DNA of 38,371 nucleotides from Armatimonadota bacterium (GCA_020438215.1 JAGQUX010000024.1:1-38371); one strand, 5' to 3'. Positions 16,798-26,596 are shown, counted from the stretch's first letter. Notes: generated from the sequence alone by a model not told the origin. A program made the numbers and translations.

Positions 16798-18705
16798 ATG
16801 CTTGCTCAATTGATTTGTACAGTCGCGATCTTAGCTACACGTACTCCACAGGATAACGTAGGGAATCTCCGATCAGAGAGTTTTTCTTTGCCTGCGCGTG
16901 AAGTAACTTTTACGCCTGAAGGCGAAGATAAGCCTGTGAAAGGCAACTACTCGATGGATCTCAAAGTCACATATCGAGCTGCAGATGTTGGTGGCGATGG
17001 CAGTTTTTACCGCACAATGCAGATTCGTCCGGAATCACTCGGTATTCCCTTTACCTACACACCAACTTTTACACCAGCATCTCAAGTCAATGACTTTCAG
17101 TTGCTAGGTGATTTGACAAGGGTGGGCGTTGGTTTTGATGAGCTGAGTCCAATTATGCAATTTGTTAATACAACGACACCGCGGATAATCGGTGACGTTG
17201 GAAGGCTTAAGCAAAGGATTGAACCAAATGGTGATTTGCAGAGCGGTGGCTGGACTCACAAAACATGGTCACTTATTGGCCGTAGAGTAACAGCAGACGT
17301 TGAGGTTGTTTACACCCCGGTGGGACAAGGCCCTGAGAAGGCGGTGAGAGGAAAAGGCTTCTCAGTGATTATCGGGGAATTCGATGTTGTTGGCGTCCCT
17401 GTCTTGAAGTTCATTCCTGATCCAGCGGTTGGAGTTCCCAAAGAGATCAAAGAGTCTATCGGGGGAATTGAACTGACAAATGAACAGCAGGAGCGAATTT
17501 CATGGGGATTGCCGCCTTACTTTGAGCGGAGTGAGTTAAGTGATCTGCTGGACAAGATTGAAGAGGAGGAAGGACTCCTGCGCCAATCTCAAAAAGACTC
17601 TCAAGCAAAGAAAACTGCGATGCTGAGGAACAATGAGCTTGGGTGGATTAATGAGACTTTGAAAGCTAATACTTACCAAGGTGTGGAAGGGCTTGAAGGA
17701 CTCTTTGGCGAGTCCTTAGAAAGTCAGACTTATCGCACTTGGCTCAAGGATGGCTTGCCGTCTGGGGACAGTCTCAACGCATTAGAGTTTCCCAATATCA
17801 ACTTGCCAGATCCTTGCTCCGGAGAGGCATGGTTCCCGGCGGGCACTCTTTGGCTCCCTGATACACCTGGCTACCAGCCGATGGCTACTTCCGTGGGTAC
17901 CCGTTTCCCAATTACGAGCTTTGTCGCGGGAATCAATGGAGTTGCCTTGCAAAGTGATCGCCGGATGCGGACGCACTGCTTGGATATGACTCTCAAAGAA
18001 CCGGCACCAGGAGTCAAATACTATCCCTACGCCCAACCGGATTCGGTTCTCAAGAATCTGACGCAAATTACAAATGCCTCACGGTTCCGAGGGCCGTGGG
18101 ATCAAGCGCGGATTTGGCAATACACCGATATGGCGACGTTCAAAGATATTGGTGAGCGTCTATTCCCATCAATCTCTTTGCGGCAGTATGTTGATAACCT
18201 TCTAGAAGTCTCCAAAGCGGGTGGCTACGAAGGCATGGATATGGCGAAGAACAAGCAGTTCGAGCCGATGCTTTTGACCGCCGTGGATGCCAAACCCGAA
18301 GCTCTGGGATTGGTCATCGGGAAACTTGAAGAGCATAAGAAAACCGAGCTTTCGCGCTGGCTCTCCGGTGGTGCCGATGAGATGGAAGAACTCATCAAAT
18401 CGGGTGGGGAAGGGAAAGATCACGCAGTGCTCGTGATGAATGAATTGCTGACCAGCTACCAGCCGGAAATCCGGAAGGGTGCGCTTCGCTATCTGAAACG
18501 CACTTCCGCGGAACTGGCGATCAACCCTGCCGCACTTGGAATGGTGATCTTCTCGGGTGATAACGGTGATGCGCTGCTTACTCTTCAAGTTGCGGAGCAG
18601 CACTCCGTGACACTAGAGAAGCCGATGCTGGAGCACCTGACCGAAAAGGGCGCGACGAGCGAGATCAAAAATTTGGCTAAGAAGCTGCTCGGCAATATGC
18701 GCTAA
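16798..18705 (+). CDS. unknown secreted 635-residue protein
   Basis: I do not recognise this protein. It has a short hydrophobic start (MLAQLICTVAILATRTP), plausibly an export signal. The N-terminal half (about 25-230) looks beta-rich (SFSLPAREVTFTPEGEDKP, MDLKVTYRAADVGGDG). A charged helix lies around 240-275. A middle section has Cys/Trp/Pro-rich segments (LPDPCSGEAWFPAGTLWLP). The C-terminal 190 residues are helical, with an Ala/Leu/Glu pattern like HEAT-type repeats (MNELLTSYQPEIRKGALRYL). It has no transmembrane segment apart from the N-terminus. TATGAT (16772-16777) and a GAGG site before the ATG may drive it. Codon use is like that of its neighbours. Its stop overlaps that of the GIY-YIG gene by two bases (18703-18704). 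Confidence 0.8.
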   Translation: MLAQLICTVAILATRTPQDNVGNLRSESFSLPAREVTFTPEGEDKPVKGNYSMDLKVTYRAADVGGDGSFYRTMQIRPESLGIPFTYTPTFTPASQVNDFQLLGDLTRVGVGFDELSPIMQFVNTTTPRIIGDVGRLKQRIEPNGDLQSGGWTHKTWSLIGRRVTADVEVVYTPVGQGPEKAVRGKGFSVIIGEFDVVGVPVLKFIPDPAVGVPKEIKESIGGIELTNEQQERISWGLPPYFERSELSDLLDKIEEEEGLLRQSQKDSQAKKTAMLRNNELGWINETLKANTYQGVEGLEGLFGESLESQTYRTWLKDGLPSGDSLNALEFPNINLPDPCSGEAWFPAGTLWLPDTPGYQPMATSVGTRFPITSFVAGINGVALQSDRRMRTHCLDMTLKEPAPGVKYYPYAQPDSVLKNLTQITNASRFRGPWDQARIWQYTDMATFKDIGERLFPSISLRQYVDNLLEVSKAGGYEGMDMAKNKQFEPMLLTAVDAKPEALGLVIGKLEEHKKTELSRWLSGGADEMEELIKSGGEGKDHAVLVMNELLTSYQPEIRKGALRYLKRTSAELAINPAALGMVIFSGDNGDALLTLQVAEQHSVTLEKPMLEHLTEKGATSEIKNLAKKLLGNMR

Positions 18706-19382
18706 GCGGCTTCTTGGTTCATGTTCCAGATCGGGCGGAAATGCTCTTTTAGGCTGGTTTCGATGCCAGCGGTGAGAGAGATTTTGTGCCCGGCGAATTG
18801 GAGAGTGCCGGGGTCAAAGAGCGCATAAATCTGCACGTCTTTGCCGCGCTTGAGCAGACCTTGGAGATAAAAGTGGTTGCGCTCAATCCCATTATCTCCG
18901 GTGTTCTTATGATATGCGTTCATGCGGTGGCTCAAGCTACGTTTGGTGTGACCAAGATAAGCAATGGTGCCATCCACAACAAAGGCGTAAAGCACATCAC
19001 TGCGATCCCCTGATTCGAAGATGGAGTACGTCATTTGCTCGCCGAGCTGACACCACTCCCCGACGTGTTGAAATCCGATCTTGTGCAGCTCTTTGAGGTG
19101 CCAACTGTCGCTGGGGATATCGAGATCGAGCTCTTCTGAGGAAGCCTGTGGTGCAAGGTCAACCGGAGCCTCGGGGGTGTAGTCTTCGGTGAGGAAATTC
19201 GCCGAAGGTTTGCCAATCCGCTTGATTCTCTTGAGGAGCCCTTCGTTTTCTAGCTGGCGGCAGATGAGAAGCACCGGGTGAGCCGACGGCACAAATTGCC
19301 GCAGCTCTGCCGCGATTTCTTCGTCAGTCAGACCGTTTTGCTCTTCTAGCAACGAGAGAACTTGATTCCGCAATGAGTTCAT
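18702..19382 (-). CDS. winged-helix plus GIY-YIG-like nuclease domain protein
   Basis: In this 226-residue protein the first ~70 residues look like a winged-helix DNA-binding module (LTDEEIAAEL, VLLICRQLENEGLLKRIKR). After a linker, residues ~120-222 fit a GIY-YIG nuclease fold: VLYAFVVDGTIAYLGHTKRSLSHRMNAY (GIY changed to YAF, YIG to YLG), with the conserved arginine after the helix start, and the catalytic Glu in GIETSLKEHFRPIWN. Such proteins cut DNA in repair, restriction or mobile elements, but there is no methyltransferase or transposase beside it. A regulatory role is also possible. It runs opposite to its neighbour with overlapping stops. Confidence 0.75.
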   Translation of the reverse strand: MNSLRNQVLSLLEEQNGLTDEEIAAELRQFVPSAHPVLLICRQLENEGLLKRIKRIGKPSANFLTEDYTPEAPVDLAPQASSEELDLDIPSDSWHLKELHKIGFQHVGEWCQLGEQMTYSIFESGDRSDVLYAFVVDGTIAYLGHTKRSLSHRMNAYHKNTGDNGIERNHFYLQGLLKRGKDVQIYALFDPGTLQFAGHKISLTAGIETSLKEHFRPIWNMNQEAA

Positions 19383-19433
19383 ACCAACACCCAGAAGAAT
19401 TCTCGGTGAATTGAACTTGGATTTTGAGGGAGA

Positions 19434-19461
19434 GCGTTCTGGTTCAGTTGAACCAGAACGC
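19434..19461 (-). terminator. terminator-like hairpin after the small PEP-CTERM gene
   Basis: GCGTTCTGGTTCA and TGAACCAGAACGC form a perfect 13-bp stem around a 2-base loop. There is little T run on either strand. The GGTTCA/TGAACC core resembles the terminators at 664 and 9471. Confidence 0.6.
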
Positions 19462-19481
19462 AGTCCGGGCCAGGGTAAGAG

Positions 19482-20111
19482 TTAGTTTGCGCTCTTCTTG
19501 CGACGCCGTAACACGACGGGAACGAGACTTAGGGCAACCAAACTGCTCGGTTCCGGTACTGAGCTAATTGAAAATGCGCTCATTGGCATATTGTTGACAT
19601 AGGAGAAGTTATTCACCCCGTTCGACCATGCCATGCGCCCAGTAATGCCTTGATTGTTATCCATCCAAGCGGCATAGAGTGTGGAATCCGGCGGGCTGAG
19701 GACTAGCCAATACTTTTCCGTTGAGCTTAAGAAAAGGTGTGAAGGTGCAATATCAATTGTTTGAGGCGGAGAAGATGCGTTGACGAAAGGCATGTTGTTC
19801 AGTTGCCATTCTCCGAGAATTGCCCCCATTCGGTCGTCAATTGTATTCGCGTGAATGCGAACGGTCGCCGCATTTGTGCCTTCCCAGTATCGAGTAGCCA
19901 AGGAAATCGAGCGAGCGTAATCCGACGTCGTTGTGCTGAATTGCCAACCGAGATCGGAATGGATATGAGTTATGGAATTATCCGCTCCCGAGAAAGACCT
20001 TCCGACGTTTTGGATGTAGGAGTTTCCTGGTCCGAAGGTGCTGAATAAAGTTTGGGCTTGCGTTACAGGGACAATCAAGGCAAAGAAGGCGATCGAAGAA
20101 ATTGCTCGCAT
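19482..20111 (-). CDS. small PEP-CTERM protein, choice-of-anchor-R-like
   Basis: The start at 20111 gives 209 residues with a signal peptide (MRAISSIAFFALIVPVTQA). A single beta-sandwich-like domain follows. TLFSTFGPGNSY near the start, the segment ISLATRYWEGTNAATVRIHA and the late YWLVLSPPDSTLYAAWMDN fit the domain found in choice-of-anchor R proteins. The C-terminus SVPEPSSL-hydrophobic-VVLRRRKKSAN is a PEP-CTERM sorting signal, as in the 831-residue protein at 9521. It is therefore probably exported and anchored by the same exosortase-like system. There is no Shine-Dalgarno site on this strand. A longer reading to 20261 would cross the terminator hairpin at 20165-20197 and is rejected. Confidence 0.85.
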   Translation of the reverse strand: MRAISSIAFFALIVPVTQAQTLFSTFGPGNSYIQNVGRSFSGADNSITHIHSDLGWQFSTTTSDYARSISLATRYWEGTNAATVRIHANTIDDRMGAILGEWQLNNMPFVNASSPPQTIDIAPSHLFLSSTEKYWLVLSPPDSTLYAAWMDNNQGITGRMAWSNGVNNFSYVNNMPMSAFSISSVPEPSSLVALSLVPVVLRRRKKSAN

Positions 20112-20164
20112 AGCGAATAGGAGGCAACCTGAAATGAAAAAATACTGTTCACCAAAAAATTGAA

Positions 20165-20197
20165 GAGAAATCCTCCCAAAAATTGGGAGGATTTCTC
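20165..20197. terminator. proS terminator
   Basis: Arms GAGAAATCCTCCCA (20165-20178) and TGGGAGGATTTCTC (20184-20197) pair perfectly around a 5-base loop. It lies just downstream of the proS stop; on the minus strand a T-rich stretch follows. Confidence 0.85.
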
Positions 20198-20203
20198 GGC
20201 TAC

Positions 20204-21715
20204 TTAGTAAGCGCGGGCGAAGACGACGCGCTGTTTGCTCGGTTTGCCCGAGTAAACACAAACGCCCGGCTCAGCATCGCTAGGCTCAAGTGGGGTGAGC
20301 GGGATGCACCGAATCGTTGCTTTGGTCGCTGCGCTGATGGCGTCTTCGGTTTCCTGAGTGCCATCCCAATGAGCAACAACGAATCCGGCTCCGCCTTCTC
20401 CTTCGAAGACCTTTTGGAATTCATCCCAGGTGTCCACGCGGATGGTGTTTTCGGTTCGCATTGCAACGGCGCGCTCGAACAAATTCTTCTGCATTCCGTC
20501 CAGCCCTTGAGTGACAGCGGAAACAACATCGCTGAGGGTGATGGTTTCTTTGTCGCCAGTGTCACGTCGAGCGATGACACAGTTGCCTGCTTCTAGGTCG
20601 CGCGGCCCGATTTCCATTCGGAGACACGCGCCGCGCATTTCCCAATAGTTGAATTTGAAACCGGGAGACTCTTTCTCGCGGTCGTCAATCTCAACACGGA
20701 TTTTACTTCCTGCCCATTTGGTGCTGGAAACCTGATCGGCGATCTCGTTGGCTTTAGCGATGACCTTTTCGCGATCTTCACCACGGCCAATCGGGATGAT
20801 GACGAGTTGCGTGGGAGCGAGCTTCGGCGGACAGACGAACCCGTTGTCGTCGCTGTGAACCATCAACAGCGTTCCGATCAGGCGAGTGGAAACACCCCAG
20901 CTTGTTGCGTAGACGTGCTCTAGCTTGCCTTCCTTGGTTTGGAAGGTGACATCAAACGCTTTCGCGAAGTTCTGACCCAGGTGGTGACTCGTTCCTGCCT
21001 GGATCGCGCGAAGATCCTGAGTCATTGCCTCAATCGTGTAGGTGTGGTCGGCTCCAGCGAATTTCTCGCCGTCCGATTTGATTCCGCACACAACCGGCAC
21101 GCACATCCATTCTTCTGCGGCGCGGCGATAAATCTCAAGAATTGTCAGAGTTTCTTCTTCCGCTTCTTCGTAGGTTGCGTGAGCGGTGTGCCCTTCTTGC
21201 CACAGGAATTCTGCGGTGCGAAGGAAGAGACGCGGGCGTAATTCCCATCGCATGACGTTCGCCCACTGGTTGATGAGGAGTGGGAGATCACGATAGGATT
21301 GAATCCAGTTCTTGTACGAATGCCAGATGATCGTCTCACTAGTGGGGCGGATGATCAGTTCTTCTTCCAGGCGTGCTTCGGGGTCGACTACAACACCGGT
21401 TCCGTTCGGATCGTTCATCAAACGGTGGTGCGTGACGACAGCACATTCCTTGGCAAAACCGTCGACGTGCTCTGCCTCTTTGCTCAAGAAAGATTTCGGG
21501 ATGAGCAGAGGGAAGTAAGCGTTTTTGTGTCCAGAATCCTTGAACATATTGTCCAAGGCGTCGCGAAGGCGCTCCCACACGGCATAGCCATTCGGTTTGA
21601 TCACCATACAGCCGCGCACGACCGAGTTATCGGCCAGGTCGGCGGCTTTGACCAAGTCGTTGTACCATTCCGCGTAGTTTTCAGAGCGCGAGGTGATGCC
21701 CTTGTCTCTGCTCAT
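20204..21715 (-). CDS. proS: prolyl-tRNA synthetase, archaeal/eukaryote type
   Basis: The 503-residue enzyme charges tRNA-Pro with proline. It matches the shorter archaeal/eukaryote-like ProRS, which lacks the bacterial editing insertion. Class II motifs are visible: motif 1 region [20 protein letters not shown]; motif 2 region with [11 protein letters not shown], the motif 2 arginine around [25 protein letters not shown], and [14 protein letters not shown]; and motif 3 near [20 protein letters not shown]. The anticodon-binding domain (LVIIPIG) and the extra C-terminal zinc-domain-like region follow, ending VVFARAY with the conserved terminal tyrosine. It is a single gene closed by a strong hairpin. 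No clear Shine-Dalgarno site is seen. Confidence 0.97.
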   Translation of the reverse strand: MSRDKGITSRSENYAEWYNDLVKAADLADNSVVRGCMVIKPNGYAVWERLRDALDNMFKDSGHKNAYFPLLIPKSFLSKEAEHVDGFAKECAVVTHHRLMNDPNGTGVVVDPEARLEEELIIRPTSETIIWHSYKNWIQSYRDLPLLINQWANVMRWELRPRLFLRTAEFLWQEGHTAHATYEEAEEETLTILEIYRRAAEEWMCVPVVCGIKSDGEKFAGADHTYTIEAMTQDLRAIQAGTSHHLGQNFAKAFDVTFQTKEGKLEHVYATSWGVSTRLIGTLLMVHSDDNGFVCPPKLAPTQLVIIPIGRGEDREKVIAKANEIADQVSSTKWAGSKIRVEIDDREKESPGFKFNYWEMRGACLRMEIGPRDLEAGNCVIARRDTGDKETITLSDVVSAVTQGLDGMQKNLFERAVAMRTENTIRVDTWDEFQKVFEGEGGAGFVVAHWDGTQETEDAISAATKATIRCIPLTPLEPSDAEPGVCVYSGKPSKQRVVFARAY

Positions 21716-21756
21716 AAGAGCATGATTTTGGCATAGGGGCGAACCTGGGCTCAGGC

Positions 21757-23142
21757 TCAGTTATTGACGAGCACGGTGACCTTTTGAGTGCCGATCACTT
21801 TGCCGTGTTTGGTGGCGACGAGCTTGATTTCGTGCTTACCGTTTTGGAGTTTGCGTGTGTCGAGTTCCACACGCCACTCTTCCTTATTTTTGCCCACCCA
21901 GAACACGCGCCCATCCACAAAGAATTTCATCACGACGTCGCCGGAGTGGTCTTGCGTCCAAGCCGAGAACATTGTGCCGCTGGTCACGCGCTGACCGTTT
22001 TTAGCAGGCATTGCGACTTCGGGCCAGTTCGCTTGGGGAAGGGGATGATCTTGAGCATCTACGGGAACAATGGCTTCTTCGACCGGGAGAAGGAAATCAG
22101 TTCCTAGCGGTTTGGAGAGGAAGTAGTCCTCGGAGACCACCTTGGCGTATGTCTTCAGAACGTTCTCGTCTTGCGTAACGGCGTAGTTGTTGTTCTTGCG
22201 GTGATCCAGGATCAGGTTGTTGCCGTTGAAATAGTTGATGCACTTGACGCGTGGGTAGGCGCGGGGAAGAGAAGAGTACATCGCCGCAATCGCCCGCTGA
22301 GCAAAGTCGCTGACAGATTTGCCTTCCAGGGCAGAGTAGTGTGTAGCTCCGTATTCACCGACCATGATCGGCTTTCTCGCGCTGTACTTGTTGTAAACAT
22401 AGTCGAGCATCTCAACCGGGTGGATTTGAGCTGCGGGCTTGTTTTTGTTCTGGTCGAAATAGGTGACAGAGTAGAGGTTCACGCCTACCCAATCCACAGA
22501 CTTGTCGCCAGGATAAAAGCTTTCTATTGGTCCGGTTGGGGTTGTGTAGGGGCACCAAACCATCGCGACATTGGGAGCCTTCTCGTGCATCACTTTGGCA
22601 ACGAGCTGGAACTTCTCTTTATAGAGCATTGAATTGCCGGAATACTTTGTCCAAGTGCCGTTCATCTCACTTGCAAAGCGGAGAAAAATCGGTGTCTTTG
22701 TTGCCGCGAACTTGATCGCAAGTTCATTCAGGTACTCGTCGTCTTTCACCCATTGGAGGCCGTTGTTGGGCTCGAGTGCGATGTGAACAATCTTGTCTTC
22801 ACTGCCGAGTTTTTGTATCCAATCGCTGGCGGTGCGGCTGCCGTACGCCATGTAATAGAAATAAGTGGCGTGGGTGCGTCCGGTTTTTTGCTCAAATTCG
22901 CTGGGGAGGCGGCGGGTTTTGCCGACTTGATCGACGTATACGGAATCAAGCGAGTAGTCGAGGTCAATGAATGCGCCAAGATAGCATCCAACTTCGGGCT
23001 CAAATTTCGCGCCAGTGAAGTTCTTAGCGACTTCTTGTGGAGTAGGAACACGGTCGATGAAGAGTTTGAGATCATCGTTGCCCGCCAGAGCCATTGAGGC
23101 TCCAAGGACACCTGTGAAAACCGTAATCCACCGCACCGACAT
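21757..23142 (-). CDS. GH26-like secreted glycoside hydrolase
   Basis: The start at 23142 gives 461 residues with a signal peptide ([21 protein letters not shown]). The catalytic barrel resembles GH26 (beta-mannanase/licheninase-like). The putative acid/base Glu159 lies in [12 protein letters not shown], and the nucleophile Glu263 lies in [13 protein letters not shown] at the expected strand ends. [10 protein letters not shown] is also typical. Residues ~370-461 form a separate beta domain ([34 protein letters not shown]) like an Ig-type or carbohydrate-linked module. The substrate is probably a beta-linked glucan or mannan, but this is inference. A GTG at 23184 would give a longer N-terminus; the signal peptide fits the ATG better. 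TATAAA lies 9 bases upstream. Confidence 0.82.
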   Translation of the reverse strand: MSVRWITVFTGVLGASMALAGNDDLKLFIDRVPTPQEVAKNFTGAKFEPEVGCYLGAFIDLDYSLDSVYVDQVGKTRRLPSEFEQKTGRTHATYFYYMAYGSRTASDWIQKLGSEDKIVHIALEPNNGLQWVKDDEYLNELAIKFAATKTPIFLRFASEMNGTWTKYSGNSMLYKEKFQLVAKVMHEKAPNVAMVWCPYTTPTGPIESFYPGDKSVDWVGVNLYSVTYFDQNKNKPAAQIHPVEMLDYVYNKYSARKPIMVGEYGATHYSALEGKSVSDFAQRAIAAMYSSLPRAYPRVKCINYFNGNNLILDHRKNNNYAVTQDENVLKTYAKVVSEDYFLSKPLGTDFLLPVEEAIVPVDAQDHPLPQANWPEVAMPAKNGQRVTSGTMFSAWTQDHSGDVVMKFFVDGRVFWVGKNKEEWRVELDTRKLQNGKHEIKLVATKHGKVIGTQKVTVLVNN

Positions 23143-23151
23143 CAAGGCAAC

Positions 23152-23157
23152 TTTATA
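23152..23157 (-). promoter_or_regulatory. -10 element of a near-leaderless promoter
   Basis: TATAAA on the minus strand ends 9 bases before the ATG at 23142 of the GH26-like gene. It is in keeping with the short or absent leaders seen elsewhere in the window. Confidence 0.4.
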
Positions 23158-23269
23158 CCCTCGGTTGAGGGTGAGATTTTCCACGATCCCAGGCAGATTA
23201 AGGAAACGTCAATATGGTCAAGATTTGCTACCGCCCGAATGTCCAAACGGGATAAACTGAAGGTGTCCC

Positions 23270-25231
23270 ATGAGTGATTTTCACGAAGAAGAACTGAAGC
23301 ATTACGATCCTGATCCTGTTGAGCGATCCAAGTCGGGGTTCGGCAAGCTGTTTGATGAGGTGGTTGCCTCGCGCCTCACTCGCCGCGACGTGATGAAAGC
23401 GGGGGCGATTGCTTCCATTGGTGCGACCGCGCTGTTCAAGGCAACAAAGGCTTCGGCAATCGCTGAACCAGTCGCCGATAGTTTGGGATTCGTGCCGATC
23501 AAGCCGAGCAAGCTAGACGCCGTGGTCGTGCCGGAGGGGTTTGAAGTTCAGACTTTGATACGCTGGGGTGATGCGATGAAGGGCGGGATGCCGAGTTTCA
23601 ATATGCTCACTCAAACCGCCGAAGCGCAAGAGCATCGATTTGGCTATAACAACGACTTTTTGGGATATCTGCCATTGCCGTATGGTTCGGAGAATTCAAG
23701 CCACGGCCTTTTGGTTGCGAACCACGAATATGTAAACCCCGAGATGATGTTCCCGAACGGAAACGACCGGGCGACGATTGATGCCAAGAAAGTCGCGGTG
23801 ATGAAGGCTTCAATGGGGATGGGGGTTGTGGAGATCAAGCAGAGTGACAATGGGGATTGGCATGTCATCCGAACGAGCTTGCTGAACAAGCGCTACACGT
23901 CCGATACTCCGTTTGACATTACAGGCCCGGCTCGCGGACACAAGCTGATGCAGACCTCATACGACCCTAAGGGCGAAATTGCTTACGGAACGAACTCAAA
24001 TTGCTCGGCAGGAAAGACACCTTGGGGCACCGTTTTGAGCGGGGAAGAGAACTTCCAGTCGTACTTTGGCAAAGCAAAAACTGCGCGGAAGACTGCTTCT
24101 CAGAAGCAGGTTGAAGCGTGGGATCGGTATGGGATTGATCGGGAAGAAACGCCCTTCCGATTCGAGGATTTTGATAAGCGATTCGATGTCAGTGTTGAGC
24201 CCAATGAATCGAACCACTTTGGCTGGGTGATTGAAATTGACCCTTACGATCCGGATTGGACTCCGAAGAAGCGCACGGCTCTTGGTCGCTTCCGGCACGA
24301 AGCGGCAACAACTCACGTCACCCGCGATGGTCACGTTGTCATGTATTCCGGCTGCGATGGAAAGTTTGAATACATCTATAAATTTGTCTGTCGCGATAAG
24401 TTCTCAAATGATCGGAGCAAGAACCGAGAGTTGCTGGACAGCGGCACGCTTTACGTCGCTAAGTTCAATGAAGATGGTACAGGGATCTGGATTCCGCTTA
24501 TCCACGGGAAGAACGGCCTGACTGCGGCGAACGGCTTTGAAGATCAAGGTGAGGTGGTCATTCATGCGCGATTGGCTGGCGACCACGTGGGAGCTACCAA
24601 GATGGATCGCCCTGAAGATATGGAAGTCAATCCGGTGAACGAGAAGCTCTACATCGCCTGCACGAACAACTCAGATCGCGGGAAGGAAGGCTTTCCGGGC
24701 GTTGACGCTGCGAATCCAAGAGCACTGAATCGCTGGGGGCAGATTGTTGAGCTCACTGAAAACAACAACGATCACACGAGCACCAAGTTCAGCTGGGAGT
24801 TGTTCCTTGTTTGCGGTGATCCGAAGGATGAATCCACCCACTTTGCTGGGTTTGATAAATCCAAGGTCAGCGCAATTGCCTGCCCGGATAATGTCACGTT
24901 CGATGGAGCTGGCAACCTCTGGATTGCCACCGATGGAGCGGACTCGGTCTTCGATCATCACGATGGGTTCTTTGTCTGCCCGGTGGATGGCCCCGAGCGC
25001 GGTTATTTGCGGCAGTTCATGAGTTCGGTGAAGGGTTCGGAGGTTTGTGGGCCGGAGTTCACACCCGACTGCACAACACTTTTCTTGGCAATTCAGCACC
25101 CAGGCGAAGGAAGTACATTTGAAAACCCCAGCACTCATTGGCCGGATGGTTATGGTGTGCCGCGACCGTCAGTCGTCGCAATCCGGGCTCAGGACGGGCG
25201 CCGGATCGGTGGCCCCCCCACCGACGCCTAA
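23270..25231 (+). CDS. PhoX-type phosphatase (DUF839) with twin-arginine signal
   Basis: The 653-residue protein has a twin-arginine export signal starting around residue 36 (SRLTRRDVMKAGAIASIGATA). PhoX proteins are secreted folded with Ca/Fe cofactors, which fits Tat export. Family blocks are present: NHEYVNPEMMFPNG, KTPWGTVLSGEENFQSYF, GRFRHEAATTHVTRDGHVV, MYSGCDGKFEYIYKF, DRPEDMEVNP, and GPEFTPDCTTLFLAIQHPGE near the end. PhoX enzymes release phosphate from phosphate esters outside the cytoplasm. An AAGG site about 8 bases before the ATG supports the start. Its 3' end overlaps the convergent MATE/ANKH-like gene by 63 bases. Confidence 0.93.
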   Translation: MSDFHEEELKHYDPDPVERSKSGFGKLFDEVVASRLTRRDVMKAGAIASIGATALFKATKASAIAEPVADSLGFVPIKPSKLDAVVVPEGFEVQTLIRWGDAMKGGMPSFNMLTQTAEAQEHRFGYNNDFLGYLPLPYGSENSSHGLLVANHEYVNPEMMFPNGNDRATIDAKKVAVMKASMGMGVVEIKQSDNGDWHVIRTSLLNKRYTSDTPFDITGPARGHKLMQTSYDPKGEIAYGTNSNCSAGKTPWGTVLSGEENFQSYFGKAKTARKTASQKQVEAWDRYGIDREETPFRFEDFDKRFDVSVEPNESNHFGWVIEIDPYDPDWTPKKRTALGRFRHEAATTHVTRDGHVVMYSGCDGKFEYIYKFVCRDKFSNDRSKNRELLDSGTLYVAKFNEDGTGIWIPLIHGKNGLTAANGFEDQGEVVIHARLAGDHVGATKMDRPEDMEVNPVNEKLYIACTNNSDRGKEGFPGVDAANPRALNRWGQIVELTENNNDHTSTKFSWELFLVCGDPKDESTHFAGFDKSKVSAIACPDNVTFDGAGNLWIATDGADSVFDHHDGFFVCPVDGPERGYLRQFMSSVKGSEVCGPEFTPDCTTLFLAIQHPGEGSTFENPSTHWPDGYGVPRPSVVAIRAQDGRRIGGPPTDA

Positions 25232-26590
25232 ATTGACTGGTGGGCACGGCTCGGCAATTGCGTCGAGTCGTGCCTGTTTTTTGGCATCGTTCTTCGACCA
25301 GATACGATAGCAAACACCGAGTGCCGTAGCCTCCATCAGAACAGCGAAAGTGCTTCCGATGCCGGCATAGATGACCCCGAGCCATCCCAGCTTGATCCCC
25401 ACTCCAAGCCCAACTAAGAGCGAAACTAATCCAACCGCGATTCCAATGATGCGTGCCCAGGTGATGTGGTGAGCGGTGAGGGCTCCGCGATAGTAGCTCA
25501 TCAACGCATTGACAATCGGCATTGCTACGCAGGAAAGAATGGCGATTTTCGCCATTTGCGCTGGCTCAGATTCCGCATTGTAGATGTGACGGAAGACAAG
25601 GTAATCAATCCCGGCGAAGTGGAAGACGATCATCGTCAGCGAGAGCACTCCGCCCACAATCATGCAAAAGCGCAGAAGCAGCTTCTTGCCTGCACCCGGA
25701 TCGTAGAGGCTGATAACCGCTTCGGGGAGGGCAAACGTCATCGAGCGGAAAATCCAGATGAGTGATCCCGCTACTTGCCATGCTGCCGAGGCAATCAATG
25801 GGCTAGGGGCTCGGTTCAGGGCGCTGGCGATGATGACCGGAGTGGTCAGCATCAGCATTGTAGATGCCGTCAGCGGGAAGTGAAACGCGGAAAGCTGTTT
25901 CACCGACATGTGGCTGTCCGGATCGCTCGGGAGTTTTGCGATCACTGGGCGGCTGGCGAAGTGGATAAACATTGCCTCCGACCCGACGCTGCAGATCAAT
26001 CCAATGGCAACGATTACAAGCCCGTTGAGTTGTGTGGTGAACGCAAGTCCGAACCCGACGAGGGCGATCATCAGGACGCGGACGAGGGTTCCCACGCTGA
26101 TTGGGCGTGTGACACCTTGCTTGATCATGATGCCTTGCAGGTAGCGTCGCCAACCGACGAGCGCACTCCACGGAGTCATGATTTGGAGGGGTAGCTTTGC
26201 CGCATCTGCCACTTCCGGTTTCGCTTTCATCAGCTCAACAACAGCGTCGTAGAGAGGTGTAAACATCACCCCGGCATGGGTGATTGTCACGACACCCATC
26301 ATAAACCAGGCGAATTGGGAGAGGGATTGCCACCGCTCCCGAGTTGTGCCAAGCGTAGTGGATGTCGAGAGCAAGTCAATAACCGGGCTCTCTATAAAGA
26401 TAGCGATGGCGAAAAGCAGCAACATCGCCGCGTTGTTTACGGTGATGTTTGGTTTGAGCCCCAAAACCGCCATAGAAGTTGGTGCCTCTATCGCCATGAA
26501 CAGCCACGAAAGGGCCAGCGGAAAATAGATGAACCAAATACGTCGGTTGGTTAGCGGTTCTTGAGAGAATTGGGCAACCGGTTTCGCCAA
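25169..26590 (-). CDS. MATE/ANKH-like multispanning membrane protein
   Basis: The 473-residue protein has about 11-12 hydrophobic segments and resembles bacterial relatives of the MATE/MOP flippase superfamily. Segments such as FPLALSWLFMAIEAPTSMAV, FIESPVIDLLSTSTTLG and GWRRYLQGIMIKQG are reminiscent of ANKH-like bacterial proteins. The cargo is unknown. The start is TTG at 26590, because an in-frame stop lies 9 bases upstream; the next ATG would cut into the first membrane helix. TAGTAT lies 6 bases before the TTG, consistent with a leaderless transcript. The last ~20 codons overlap the convergent PhoX gene; the tail (VGGGATDPAPVLSPDCDD) is soluble. Confidence 0.8.
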   Translation of the reverse strand: MAKPVAQFSQEPLTNRRIWFIYFPLALSWLFMAIEAPTSMAVLGLKPNITVNNAAMLLLFAIAIFIESPVIDLLSTSTTLGTTRERWQSLSQFAWFMMGVVTITHAGVMFTPLYDAVVELMKAKPEVADAAKLPLQIMTPWSALVGWRRYLQGIMIKQGVTRPISVGTLVRVLMIALVGFGLAFTTQLNGLVIVAIGLICSVGSEAMFIHFASRPVIAKLPSDPDSHMSVKQLSAFHFPLTASTMLMLTTPVIIASALNRAPSPLIASAAWQVAGSLIWIFRSMTFALPEAVISLYDPGAGKKLLLRFCMIVGGVLSLTMIVFHFAGIDYLVFRHIYNAESEPAQMAKIAILSCVAMPIVNALMSYYRGALTAHHITWARIIGIAVGLVSLLVGLGVGIKLGWLGVIYAGIGSTFAVLMEATALGVCYRIWSKNDAKKQARLDAIAEPCPPVNLGVGGGATDPAPVLSPDCDD

Positions 26591-26596
26591 GGCATC

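Noticed and set aside
18702-19382. Mobile element or homing endonuclease around the GIY-YIG gene
   Set aside because: There are no flanking repeats, no interrupted host gene and no partner genes.
20119-20163. Plus-strand AGGAGG followed by a 9-codon frame
   Set aside because: The frame is tiny (MKKYCSPKN), antisense to the start region of the small PEP-CTERM gene, and most likely chance.
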